DNA of 64,000 bases from Acridotheres tristis (lineage: Eukaryota; Chordata; Aves; Passeriformes; Sturnidae): assembly GCA_037013685.1 (NCBI GenBank), contig CM072919.1, forward strand, positions 53,438,116 to 53,502,115. The letters run 5' to 3'. Below, piece by piece: positions 11,901 to 25,000 of the stretch. The first letter of the stretch is position 1, and each line of letters begins with the position of its first letter. A program made the position numbers and the translations under genes. The notes beneath the pieces were generated by a model. That model did not search any database, was not told where the DNA came from, and worked only from the letters and a program-made list of their open reading frames with translations.

Positions 11901-14900
11901 CCAACAAACCCAAAACCAAGCAAACAAACAAACAAAATATCTAAAAAAAAATTCCCAGGGCTTGCTGAACTAAAGGTTGTGTGTAAAAAAATTATTTTTT
12001 TTTTGTTGTAACATAAATCTTGTTGCTGGTTCAGATCACAATTTCAGGATATACAGTAATGTAATGTTGATGTAGTTGTTGATACAGGCTGTTACTTCAG
12101 GACACATAGCAATACCAAATGAGCATTTCATTTAATGCCTATGTATTCACATATGTAGGCTTTTCATGGCTCCCTAGGAAATCTCTGTTAGTTGCCAGCA
12201 TCCGAACAGTACCAGGCCACTGGTGTTAAGGTTAGCAGTATTGAATGGTCAAATTCCATGGCAGCATTTAAAGCTCATGCATTTCTCTGTCACACCAAAA
12301 CACTGCAGCTGAGACTCCTTCTGTGTTGCTGACATGGAAGCCTGCTGCTCCAGTCTTGGTTTACATTTATCTTCAAAGCACAGGGTTGCTGATGTGATGC
12401 CACCAAATAATTTTTTGGCACTGCAAATGGAACTTTTGTGGGCTTATGTCTGGAAAATGTACCAGATATGGTACCATTCGCATCAAGGAAATTTCTCATT
12501 GGACTCCCCACTAGAAGAACTCTCAGTGCATACCCTAGATAAAACACTGTATCTTTGACTGCAGTGATTTACATCCACCTTCCCCAAGAGTATATAATTC
12601 TCTTTCTCCAAAATGTTCATCTTGTTAAAACCAATGCAAGTCTGGATGATAATTTATTTGAGTCATAGAAATCATTCACTTAGACCTTAATGTGATTTTT
12701 CTATCAAGCCATGAAATCTGATTTTTTTTTTCCCGTCACCATGTCCAACTGATTGAATGTGTTTTCTGTCTTTGTGATTTACACTGTACCTAATTGTAGC
12801 ATGAACAGGTTAGTTTCTCAGAAATAACTAACAGGTGTACAATTATGTGCACTCACATTACTCCCATCTGGGTGATTTCACACTCCATATCCAAGTGCAG
12901 CAGCTTATTTTTCTTTTTTTTTTTTTGCAAGTGGTTGAAAACTAACTCAAGGTGGAATGTTCCCTGCTGGAAATCAAACTGCAAGCATGGTACTTCACTG
13001 TGGTCTTAAAACAATGTTTGCTTCATGTTGTAAATCACCATAAAAAGTTGTCAATTGGGTGACATCATTATTTGTGTATGCTACAAAATCAACTATGAAG
13101 ACAGATCACTGTCTATGCAATTATTTGGAATCATATCAGTGATGATGCTCCAGGCAATTTTCTATATTCTTTAGCAAAACACAAAGTACACAAGATGCTA
13201 ACGATGTGACATTTGGAGAATCATGAATAAGAATCAATAATTTCTTTAATAGACTTTATAGAACATCTGATTTTTGTAGCTAGTTTTCAATTGCTGTTGC
13301 TATTATACAAATTATATTATATATATTCGATATGAAAATGAAAAACCTCTGTTTATTTTTACTCTTAACAAAATCAGCTTCCTAAATTGAAGCAGTTTTT
13401 CCAAATAGTTCATTCCTGTAGTCTTCCTTCTAGCTGCTTGTGTTTGCTGAGCTGTAGGAAAGGCCACTGTGTGCTTGAGTACCAAGTAACAGACAGTTTG
13501 ACCTCTGAAGTGGATGGAGTTGTGATGATGAGGCCTGCAGGGACTAGAAAACTAATCATTTTAGGCAGAGGGTTTGCTTATGTTTTTAGTGTTTGTGACG
13601 TATCTTTGGTTATCTGTTTTCTTTAAAGGTAGTTGACTCATACGTATTACTTGATGCTAAAAGCTACCTGGAACATCAACTAGAAACCTTCTTGCCATCT
13701 TGTGTTTTCATTAATCGTGCTAATGTCATAACTTTCTGCAATGCCTTTAAGATAAAGGCATTTACTTCCAAGTACATTTGCCTAGCATCAAAGACAATTT
13801 TGTAATGTGGAAAGTCTCTTTACTCTGTTGCCCTAATCAGAAGTGTATACCATGGGTTCTGAGCATTAAACTCTCCCTTTCTTCAGTTGTGTCCCTGATT
13901 TCTCTTCTGGAAAAGCCAGAAAGCTAGCTCCAAAAATTCCAGACTCTGGTATGTACTGAAATGAGAAACACAAAATTAGTGTAAGTTAAAACTGTTCCTG
14001 AAACATTTTACCAAAAGGTACCTGGTGGCCAGTACAACTTGAGAAGCTGTTAGGATTTATATAACCTATATGTTTTATTAAACAGATTTCCAAGTGACTT
14101 TAACTGAGAGAAAGGAGCTATCAGACGTACATGATGTAAATTGAGGGCAGTTGAGAATCTACAGGAGATATATGCAACTGTGTCTTTAGTTTGTCCACTG
14201 TGGGACCAATCAGCATTTGCAACACACTGTCTGCATGTGAGATGGGCAAGAAGGCCAAAACAGAACAAAATGCACAAATAAGGTGATTTTAAAAAGTCAG
14301 AGAAACTGAGGGCAAAGACCTCTTTCCAAAACCAAGAATTTGTAGCATTCTTTATAAAACCTACTATTCCTGTATATAATGAATAATTCTGCACACTTCA
14401 TTCTTCCAGGCTTCGTAAAGAACCAAGAGGAGCCAAAATACTGTGAGATCTTCAAGAACAAACTCCCATTGTGTGGCTGCCCTCCAGAGGATGTTTTTCC
14501 CTGGTTTTGCTCTGCAATATTTGACAATAATAAGCCTTGCAAAAAGGCTAAGTGCATGATGCATCTGTTCGGTATTTTGCACACCATTCAGTAAGGATTT
14601 TCAAAACAAGATGTTCTAGTATATTCCTTGGAATGGGATTCCCCCTTTGAATGCTGCAGGTCTCCTTTAGAGGACAAATCCCCTCAAACTGTTGATTTGC
14701 TTTGCCCATTCCCGGAGGGAGTGTGGGCTGGGCAGTGCTCCACCCAGGGCTGATTTAGGCAGTCTGGCCAGTTGGGCTGCACTAAGGCAGCCATACCTGA
14801 AAGGAGGCATTACAAGGCAGCTGGATAGTTACCACAAAGAAAAAAGCTTATGTTTTTGAGGAATATGGTAATCTACTCTCTCTCTGAAACTCTCTGTTTT

Positions 14901-15714
14901 CTTCAAGACAGTCAGAGACCTACCTGTGCACCAGCAAGTGCAGAATTCCTTTCCCCTTTCTCAGATCTTCACTCAGCACTAATGCAAAGCTGAATTTTCA
15001 GTCTATGGCAGTCTGGATATCAAGGCATGGGAAGGGCTGTTTGTCCTGTTGTTATCCTGGTACTCTCTAAGGTCCAGTGGGATTTCAGACAGGGTTATGT
15101 ATCTGCAGCACGGAGATGTAAATGATTTTCAGCCAGTCACAAAGAGACAAGCAATTTTCATCTGTCAAAGAGGACTTTAACTTTTTAATGCACCTTGTGA
15201 GACATGTTTGTAATGGGTTATATTATCCCAGCTCCTATGTTTTATGCTGCTTGCTAACAGAACCTCCAGTACATGCCTGCCAGCCTCTCTTGCAAGCTGC
15301 TGAACCAAGAGTTGAAGAGATTAAAAAATATCCACTGAAGGACTATAGAAAAATAATAAATGTCATAATAAATGAAATAAATAATAAATGTCCTGAGTGT
15401 AGACAGAAACCTTCAAGGAACATTGAAGAGGTTTGTGCAGCTGTTTGTCCTGTGTTTATGTACAATTCATGGCTATGAAGAGAGTCATCCCATTTTGGTG
15501 ACCTGTTGACAGGAGAACTAGAGGGTGACATGGGCATAGAGTAAAATATACATAAACAAATTCATGTGAAGCCCATAATTTGGCCACTGAAAAAGCAAAA
15601 GCATGGGGAAAGCTGCTCAGGTTAGAAAGCAAGTTTATGAAGCTGGTCGTTGCAAAAAGTTCTCAGAAAGCATCCCTAGAGCCACATTCACCCTCTCAAT
15701 CACTAACAACAACC
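8966..15714. other. Unique interval without a recognised gene
   Basis: Non-coding by appearance. Notable small features are a perfect 18-bp palindrome at 11163-11180, an A/CA-rich simple stretch at about 11890-11955, poly-T runs near 12722-12731 and 12911-12926, and TA-rich sequence at 13304-13330. Open frames of up to 125 codons at 9812-10189 and 101 codons on the other strand at 10008-10313 overlap each other, carry no recognisable domain, and were not accepted as genes. Confidence 0.5.
11163..11180. repeat. 18-bp perfect palindrome
   Basis: The sequence atatctgtatacagatat is its own reverse complement with no spacer. A partial third copy of 'atatctg' follows at 11183. It may be a low-complexity accident of AT-rich DNA or a dimeric binding site; nothing nearby decides. 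Confidence 0.7.
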
Positions 15715-15732
15715 AGTGGCAGGAGAAAGGCG

Positions 15733-15793
15733 CACAAATTTAAACTGAAAGAGGGTACGTTTGGATTAGATATTAGGAAGAAGTCCTTTACTG

Positions 15794-15870
<77 letters not shown>

Positions 15871-15945
15871 GGGTACTGGAACAGGTTGCCCAGAGAAGTT
15901 GTGGATGCCCCATCTTTGGCAGTGTTCAAGGCCTGGTTGCTCTGA
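15733..15945 (+). pseudogene. CR1 ORF2 (reverse transcriptase) C-terminal remnant with 25-Met run
   Basis: Within the CR1 fragment, one forward frame encodes the end of the CR1 ORF2 polyprotein (endonuclease plus reverse transcriptase, which copies CR1 RNA into the genome). Visible motifs are 'FKLKEGTFGLDIRKKSF' before the triplet tract and 'YWNRLPREVVDAPSLAVFKAW' after it. The intact element would normally read a few varied residues between them; here 25 consecutive methionines sit in that place, encoded at 15796-15870. The open frame extends upstream to an ATG at 15580, but that part has no CR1 similarity I can see, so the start is not real. There is no catalytic domain (the reverse-transcriptase core is missing), so this is a pseudogene fragment, not a protein gene. 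Confidence 0.75.
15794..15870 (+). repeat. (ATG)n / (TGA)n microsatellite, about 25 units, uninterrupted
   Basis: A perfect trinucleotide tract of 77 bp inside the CR1 3' end. The normal CR1 sequence here has a short 'gtgagggtggtgagg'-like stretch, which is a plausible seed: one or two substitutions give gatgatg, which slippage can extend. Purity over 25 units indicates recent expansion and likely length polymorphism. Confidence 0.97.
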
Positions 15946-16045
15946 CCAGCCTGGTCTAGTAGGAAGTGTCCCTGCCCATGGCAGGGGTTGAAATTGTATG
16001 GGTCTCTAAGGTCCTTTCCAACCCAAGCCATTCTATGACACTGTA

Positions 16046-19000
16046 ACATCAGTGGACCATAGTTCTTTGCAAGAAGTTGACGATGCCAGAGATCAATGAA
16101 GAGAGCTCAAAAATGGCCTAATGCAGTTAAGTCTGCCCGAGGAGAAGGAGGAAGCAGAAGGCTTTTATACCTTGCAAACATGTCTTCCCTGAGAGTACAA
16201 GAGCATCATTCTCCCAGCAGAATTTCTCTCTGGAGAAACATTGTAGAGAACAGACTGTCACCCTGAAATAGGATGAGCCATACATAAAGTTAGACCTGGA
16301 AACTGGAAGGCAAGCCTAAAAGCACCAGAAACACTGATACTGTTCTGAAACAAGTTATAGATTCTACAATGTAAGAGGGAAATTTTAGGCTGTTACAATG
16401 ATGTGTTTTTCAGTCACGCACTGTCTGAACTGAATACGCCTGTTAACACCAAAAAAGTGTGATATTTGTTATAATATTAGTTTTTACAAGTTGAGAATTC
16501 ACAGAGTCTCTGTGTGGGAGAAGTGGACCCTAATAATTGGGCAGAGCACATCTCTTGATGGATGCAGACCTGTGCTCCGAGACGGTCCAACTCTCACATT
16601 GTTTACTGCCACAGGAGATTTTGGACTTTCATGCACAGAAACAATAGAAGAGAAAGGTATGCATTATACTGCCCTCATAGTTACATTAGAAGAACTAGAA
16701 TCAGACCAGATGAGCAAATACATTTCCCATTAAATGACAAATGCTAAGGGAGAAGGCAAACACCAAATACTTTAAAATTTTTTTTGGTCAGTCAAGCATA
16801 CATCCATCAGCACTTGTTCAGCCACTTACTTGGAAAACAATATTTACCCAGGCCACTGTTTGGGTAACCCTTAGTATCCAAAAGATTTTGATTAAACATG
16901 GATAATCTCTGTGTTGATATGAAAGGTCTGCAGAAGTAATACTTTGGTCTGATAGGAAAAAAGTGGTAAATAAAGGAAAAGTTGAGGCCTCAGACTATTT
17001 TCTAGAAAGATATTTTGCTGCTGAGCTAAGCTGGATACTGGGCATCACATAACCAAACAAGAGGGAGAGTGGTCAGGGTTAAGGTGCATCACAGTCAAAG
17101 GGGCTGTCAGTGTATGAGGGAGAAGCAGTATGATGTTATCAGGTATCAGAGGATTAGGGAAGCCATTCACACAAATACTTTCTCTAACTTATAAGAATAA
17201 GTGGTGAAAGGGCTTAAAACTGAGAAAAACATCATGTTAGCTTCTTATTCAGTGTTGCTAAGTGCTGTGTTGTCCCAGCTAGATTGTTTTCAGAACCCCA
17301 ACTCTTTTTGGTTGCAGCTTACACAGATTTGCTTATAACAGCAGCAATCTGCAAGGCAAATACGTCAAAAGTTTGTTTCAGTGTGCAAAATTTGTGCCTC
17401 CGGTGACAGGGCCACGGGATTTGGGTCAGGGAGTGATACTGGGCTGCTGCTAAGTGCCCAGGGCTGTGATGTATGAGTTCAGTACTTCTTCACTCTTGGG
17501 AGCTAAGCCTTCCCAAGCAGCAGCCACCACAGACTGGGAGCAAAGAGCAGGGCTGCTGCAGGACTGTCCAAACGCTAATTAGGTACCTACAGGGATATTT
17601 CCCTTGAGGCTGTGGTAAAGGATCTCACAGAGGGAGGCTGTTTTACCCTAAATCTCTCACTGAACAGCTTTTCCTTCAAACTCCACAAATTGCAAATCCT
17701 GCCTCATTAAGGGGTCACCAAGGTATGGTAACAACCACAAGGTACTTGTGATACTTTGGAGTCGGCCTCACATTGCTCTAACTGTTTCCATGGCTGGGGA
17801 AGCCTTACAGACCAGGTGTGTTTATCAAATTCACTCTCTTTAAATTTATTCTGGTATAGCCTTTAGACTCTTTCTACATATTAAAAAGAGATCCAAAAAA
17901 AGCATTGGTTATTATTTTTTAGGCAGAAAATGGTAAGGAAAAATGTCCTGGTTTCAGAAAAATAGGAGGCTTATGTATAAGACAGTCTGTGAAATATCAT
18001 GCCACAAGTGAGAAAGCAGACATATTAATACATTCAAGGAACTGAAACTGAGTTAAGCAGAACTTGGCAATAAGTATAATCACTCATCTTTTAATTCCTT
18101 GACACCCCAACAGCTCAGTTTTTGTGCTTTACTTTGAACTCCAACATGTTTTCTGCCATGATCTTGCTGACCATCTTTTCTCAGAAATGAACAGAGAATG
18201 TCCATATGTGGAGGTTTTTCATGTATCTCAAAGACTGCAGAGTGAATAAATAGTATAGAAAGGCATGGTGTCCAGCAGGAGGAAGATGAGGGGTGATGGA
18301 TGGAACAGATTCACCAAATGGTTATTTGCAAGGAAGAGGTCCTTGGTAATGCCAATATCAATAATGACTTGCAAAGACAGCACTGCTTTACTCCGCCAGG
18401 AATGGAGCTTTGGGTCTGAAGAGAAAGGAGTGCAAAACTCATGGTATAAATCTGTTTGTATGACCTAGCGTCTGCTCAGGGAAAGACAGCTTGCTTGTGA
18501 TTGAAATGGAACAAGAAAGCCAGATGTCTTTTTTTTTTTTGGTCATACCCCACCTTCCTTCACTATGTCATGAAAGCTGTAGGACTTGGGTTATAGCAGA
18601 AACAAACCTGTGTCTAAGCCTACTCAAAGGCCCAAGGACACCCACCACATGGGTAAGCATCATGCTTGAACATACAAGCCCAATAAGGCTTTAACCCAAA
18701 CTCAGAGCTTGCTCATACTTCAAAGGATCTTCATGGGCAAAATCAGTTTCCTCTCTGCCTGCAGACTGCAAGCACTACGAACAGGAGACACAAGCCTCTG
18801 CAGACCTGGGTTTCTAGAGAATCTTCCTGAGAGGCTGCTGACCAATCCTTGGAAGACTTATACCTATTCATATTCACTTCAGGAAGGAATTGCAATAGCC
18901 TGTGTCTCATGACAAGGCATAAGGCTTTAGAAGCATAATATGGACACTCTGTGGCAGTAGTCACGAGAAGAATTCACACAGGAAGTCTGTAGGATACAGA

Positions 19001-22000
19001 AGTCTGTTGATTTGATGTAGCTTATAAGTGCCACTTTCTTCTTCCAGTGTGGATGTAACCCTATTTCTTAGCCTGGCTGTTGGTAAAGTAAGGACACAAA
19101 TTGCCTATGACCTGTGGCAGTAATAAACCTCAAACAAATGATGCTTTCAAAATGCTTTGCATTCCTTGAAAAGAATGTGTTGTACAAACACAAAATAATT
19201 CATTCAACTTTATGTAAAGGTTGCATTTATAAATGCTGTACAAGTGGGTAACAAATGATTAACAGATGTTATAGCCGTATTACAGAGATTAATGTATTTT
19301 AGATGGTTATAAAGTATCTATGGAGTTGTTGGACTCTTTAAGGATCTGGAGAAATAGATTAACCAAGGATTAAAATATCAATCATGTGTTAAACTCATTT
19401 ATAACTTCACCTTTAGTAAAAAATGTGGATTTACTTTCCAAGAGGCTTCATTCAGGGGAAAAAAAAAGCAATGGTGAATCAAGCCTGTCATTTCACTGTT
19501 ACATGTAAGATGAGGGGAAGAATGACTCTTTACTTTTAAAAGCTTCATTTTATTGCTACAAAAGAAGTCACATAATGGAAATTACACATTTTTAAGCCCC
19601 TCTTCTCTTACTCTGAGAAAGACTAACTTCCCCTATGGCTGTGGATTAGGCCCTTTTCAGTTTCTTCCCACGTAACTACTAAAGTGAGTTTATTGTATCA
19701 TTGTCCTTAAAAAGGGATACAGAGTGAAAATCATGTAGGTATAAAAAATACAAAACCTAAACCTCAAATTCAACTCACCAGGGATCAAACACTAATGAAA
19801 CCAGCAAATAATGTAGTAGCAAAGCTGCCTTGGTGCTCAATTATTCCTTTTAATCTGACTTTTTCAGAAGTGCTGCTCCAATCCAACATTTCTCACTTAA
19901 ACACTTGAACTTTTTACAGCTTATAAGTAGTCCTCTTAGAATAATTACTCCAGCTTTTTAAGTTGTTCAGCATTCAGCCTTATCTTCCTGTCTTCTATTA
20001 GAAAATGTTTTTTCTAACACTTTAAAATTTCTGTTTTGCAGAAGCATTCTTGATTGCTTAGTATTATTTACTAGCCACTGCATTAGACCATGAAGGCGTC
20101 TATTGCATACAAGTTGCCTACTCTGATATATATTCAGAATAAATCAGTAAATTTGCAGGTGATTTGACACAACAGCATAGAAAATATCTATAGGGTCTGA
20201 TTTCTAAGTAACATGTTTTGTCACTGTTCTGCTGGTCCTATTCATGGGGGTGTGAGTTATTTCATCATTAATCATTATCGCCATAATCAGCCTAAGGGGA
20301 TATGCTCAGTCTGTGGTTTAAATCAATTTATCTGCTGTCTTGCCTGGTCTTAAGGGCTTGTGAAGGGTTCATCCTGGTACGCTTTCCAGCATGCCAACAA
20401 GTACATCATCTCTGGGCTCCTCTGTTCACTAGCCACCGACTCTCTAAGCACAGAAAGAAATTGGTTCCTGCTGTGTGTGTTGTAGGAGTAAAGTCTTGGC
20501 TGCCTGAGAAAGAAGTGAAAGATTATCATGAGCACAGGCAGTGTAAAATGGGCTGCACTAACCAACAGCTATCCACACAGTTTTATCGAAAACACCTTCC
20601 CTTCTCCTATGTATGGTGTGTCAGACACCACTGAATGACAACAGCTGGTAAATAAGGACTTGTATATAGCCTGTGGTAAACTGGCTGCATTGATCTTCTC
20701 TTCAACTTATATTTGTAAACTGTTAATCTCCTTATGTAGTAAACTCCAGTGCAGTAGTAAAGCTTAACAGGGAGACCTGTAGACAATCCTCACTGACCTT
20801 CTGAGAGGGATTGGTGCACAGTCCTGCTTGGGACTGCAACAACTATAGAATGAAAAGCTTGAGTTTGTTAATGTATTTGAATCTTTCTTTTCCAACAATT
20901 TTTTTTTTCCAGACTTGATTTCTACATGTTGTCTGCTCCTGGCCTATTGTTTACCTCCCTTTACATATGTGTTTTATTTCATGCTTCTATTAATTGAGGT
21001 CTTCCCCCCTTCACCATTGCATGCCTTGTGTTTCAGAAGTAAGAAAAGAAACTGTATCAAATCAATAAATTCCAAGCTGAGAGGCCAGCTCCATCTAAGC
21101 CCTTAGACCCACTGGGCATTGGCTTGCTGAGTGTAACCTGAAATCTTAAAACACTTTCTAGACGAACATTAAGGTACAAATGAGGGCTGGTTTGTCTCTC
21201 AAGTCAACACGTAAAATGAAAAAGCTGATGATGTTTTCATTGAGGTGGAAAGAGTGACAGACAGCCTCTTGACAGCGGATTACCAGGAGAGAGAAAACAG
21301 AGCTAAAGCTCTGTTTTCACTTTCCACTGCAGAGTGAAGGAGGGAGGTTGGGGGACTGGGAGGAGATTGGAAGTGGGGAACTGCATTTTTCCTTGTGTTT
21401 TTTTGTTAGGCTCAGTTACACATATATCACCATGGCTAAATTAAAAGGCCTGTATTCTGCTGATGGATGGGCAGTAGGTTTTGCTTGGAACCACAGGAAC
21501 TCTCAGGATAACATTGGCAATACCCATGCCAAAGGGAAATTGACAGCATAAGCTGACTGTTAAGCTTCCCTTCCAGTAACAGACTGTGGCCCTATCCACG
21601 AAAACTCTTTCTGCAGCCATCTTTCTGCAGCAAAATATTTAGACATCTTTTAGGGTCCAGGTCTCAATATAGTGCTTAAAGACAGAGGAGTGAAAATTCA
21701 CATGGAACTCCTCTGCAAATCTAGAAATTCGAAAAAATGAACTCATGTATCACAAGAAAAAAAAGCAGAGCTAATTATGGGGTACAGATGAATGGTCTGA
21801 ACTGTACTTCACTTGCCAGTATGAGTAATTCCAACAAAGAATTGGTCTTCTCCAGGCAAAGGTAGCAAACACAAGCCATGACAGAAGACATTTACAATTA
21901 CAGTATGCTTAAATTAAAGCAAGAGGAAGTTTTCTAGAAACTCATGTCCTTGTCATGATGGGAGCCTACTCTTCATCCCATTAGGTCCAGTCTGTCATCT

Positions 22001-25000
22001 TCAACTGGAAACTGTAATATTTTGTCATCTTAGAGCTGCAGCCCATGTGTCAGGATCAAGCTATCCGTCTGTCCTTCCAGATGTCTGTATTTCCCTTACT
22101 CTGAGGTAGTAGGCTATTCCCGTAAGTGGAGGCCTCTGACCCTAGCACTTCCAGGAGGAAAAACTTTATTTTCTCTGGTGATACAAGTATTTCTGGATGC
22201 TGGGCCAATCTGTGTGGGCACAGGGGTCCTGGAGGACAAGAAAAAGCAGGTACCTCTTCAGTGATTTTCTGCCGTCTTGTTGCTAGCCTTTCTTTGCCCA
22301 TATCCCTTTGGACAGCAGTAGCAGAAGTGGAAAAGCTGGATGTCTGCCCAGCCAACACATTTGTTTCCAAGGGGAAAATTTTTTGTTACTTTCTGAAAAT
22401 CAAGTTCCTCCTTAGGGTCCTTTAGATTAGGCTCCTCCATAATTTGCTACATTTCCTGAAAAAATATCAACAAACCATCAATATAAAACTATCTCTTATG
22501 TCAGAAAAATCTTGGCCAGGTTCATCTCTACATTCTCATGGCCAGAATAAACACTGTAAAATTCCACCGTGCACATGTTCAGCAATACTTTTCCTTCACC
22601 ACACACACTCATGAGTAAGTTTTTTAAAAAAACAATTGGAAATAAACAAAGTAAAAAATTATTGGAAAAAAAATCACACATGCAGGGAATGTGAACCCAG
22701 ATGAAAATGCTTGACATGTTATAAAATACATTTTATTTTTTAGGAAAAGAAAAGACACAAGTAGAAGAGAGAGGCACTTCTATAGTAAGTCTGATCCTAG
22801 ACTGAAAGGCTCAAAGTGTGATAGAATTGAATGACATCCCTGCACTGCTTAGCACCAGAGTATCTAGCATGTGTTGTTGCTCTTAGTGAAATGCAGTCAA
22901 GATTTAGAACCAGAGGCCAGTAGGTATCAAAAATTATTTCCAGAATAGGCATGTACCTACAGCAAAGCAGCAATACAGTGGAGACAGGGGGATTTGGGGA
23001 TAGGGGATTTGAAAGAGATCAGGTCCACGGTGCAATCTGAGCAGCAGAACACCACAGAGTGATCATGTGGATGGGGCAGCACTGGTGAGCAAACAAAACT
23101 GGATTTTAAAAGAAAACTACTAATAGGAGCCAGAGATGCAGTAAGTTCCAAATGAAAATTAGTGAAGGAGATTTTTTCTGTGGGTTAGTTCGGTTTTCTT
23201 CATTTAACTAACATAGTTCAATCTGATCATTTGAGTTTCATCATTGATAGAGTTAACTGATTTGTTAGTTAATCTAAAATGCTGCTATGTGATCACTTGA
23301 ATATAAATTACTGCCAGGGCATCCAAAATTTTATTCTTTTTTGTATGCAAAACTGCAACCAGCTATTAACAAAGAAGGAAGCAGATAGAAAGCGAAAGTG
23401 TAAGTTCAGTAAAAGAAAGAGTAAGAAAAATCAAAATGCAGTAATTATGTTGAATGTCAAGTGTAAGGGCATCCATATATACTTATGTGGCATTTTTTCT
23501 GACATTATCTCTGTTACATTGCATTTTCCTGGTGGAAAATGTTGAAACCTAAAGAATAGAGGAGTCCATCTTAGACTGGTGACAGGAGGGCTGATTAAGA
23601 GCAAAAGATGTTTGGACTTAAAGGTAACTCAGGGACAGCATTTTTCTAGCTAGTTGTATCATCTGAGGCTGTTTCATATCTGCAGGGTAGGTAATTGTCA
23701 TGGACAGAATATTTTCCTGAGGCAATTTGGTAGTAGTCAACATCATTATAGTAGAGGTGTTTCTGGCCATGGGAATTTTGAGATCTTTCCTTCCTGTTGA
23801 GGAGCAGCATGAGTAAAAAGAATATATGCAACTTCATCAAGTCAAGCCAAGGCCGGGAACTTGTGACTGACAATATCTGGGAGAAAAATTAATTCATTTT
23901 GAAATGTATTATATGCTGATTATGTTAACCTCTTAAAAGAAGCACTCCACACACCCATAAAGGATGATTTTGCCTGTGCAAGCTGCTTGTAGTGAGATGT
24001 TTTCCCCATTATCTGTGCTGTCCGTCCTCACCTTTGACATTGCACACCATGTTACTACATCTACTGTGAAGCAAAGCTAAGCAAACCAGCTCCTCATCAG
24101 GTGTCTTAATATCAGGGACACTCTTCCTTTGTATCTGCCATTCCCATCACAGGCACTAGATAAGGCAGTCCTTTTGATGGCTTTAATCGTAAAATCTAAC
24201 ATTCAAGGAAGATAAAAGACTTCTTCTAGTTCTCTTCTTTATATCTCTCATATCTGCTTTATACATTCATGGCTGGAGAAAACATACACCAGTGTCCAGG
24301 ATCTATGGTATATGACCTTGGTCTATGATTTTCAGTATCCAGTGGTTATTAAACTTTGATCCCAGGTCCTGAATTAATTTTCGACATTGCTTTTCAGGAG
24401 GGCAAAGAGCCAGTCTGGCCATTCCAGAGTAGAGTTTCCAAAAATGGAGGAAGTGAAGGAAACAAAACTAGCAGGACTACAAGCAGTGTTATTCCATACC
24501 TACAAAGTATTTCTAAAAGCCCTGAAGTCCAAACTTAAATGAAATTATGGTGGAATGCACCTTGGTTTCCAGCAGAAGTGATGTAAGGACCTTGCATCCT
24601 CCAATTGGTGTAGTGTTGTCCCTGTTTACAGGTGCACGAGGAGAAAGCAGCTCTCAGGAACCATATATTTGTGGTTTTTGTTCTTCTCAGGCCCCATACA
24701 CATGCGTAGCAGAGGAAAGGCAAATACTAAAATGCAGATATGTGTTTGCAAAATATTCAAGGAGGAGGAGAAATGGTAATTGATATGTGATGGAAATGAC
24801 GTGAAATGCAATTTCTGTGCTTGTTTGGGTACTGACAACAGAAGAGAGGAAATTAATCTTCAAAAGTCCATTATAGGACCCCTCTTCTTTCCTTTGCTTC
24901 TCTCACTGTGATCTTTCTTTACCATAAGTGGGTGAGACACCTTTCCTTCACATACTTCAATATTTAGAGGTGTGCAGGAGCCCAAGAAGGCAGAATAAAA

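Larger units (their letters stand above)
15715..16045 (+). mobile_element. CR1 3' end, forward, with an internal (ATG)n expansion
   Basis: A forward CR1 fragment. The block 'ggcaggagaaaggcgcacaaatttaaactgaaagagggtacg' is followed by 'ttagatattaggaagaagtcctttactgtg', then a pure triplet tract, then 'ggaacaggttgcccagagaagttgtggatgcccc' and 'tgtccctgcccatggcaggggttg'. It ends in 'ggtcctttccaacccaagccattctatgacactg', the usual 3' end close to the 8-bp tail. The match to avian CR1 is strong except at the tract. The 5' part is absent. The inserted triplets keep the reading frame, so the local RT C-terminal frame stays open. Confidence 0.92.
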
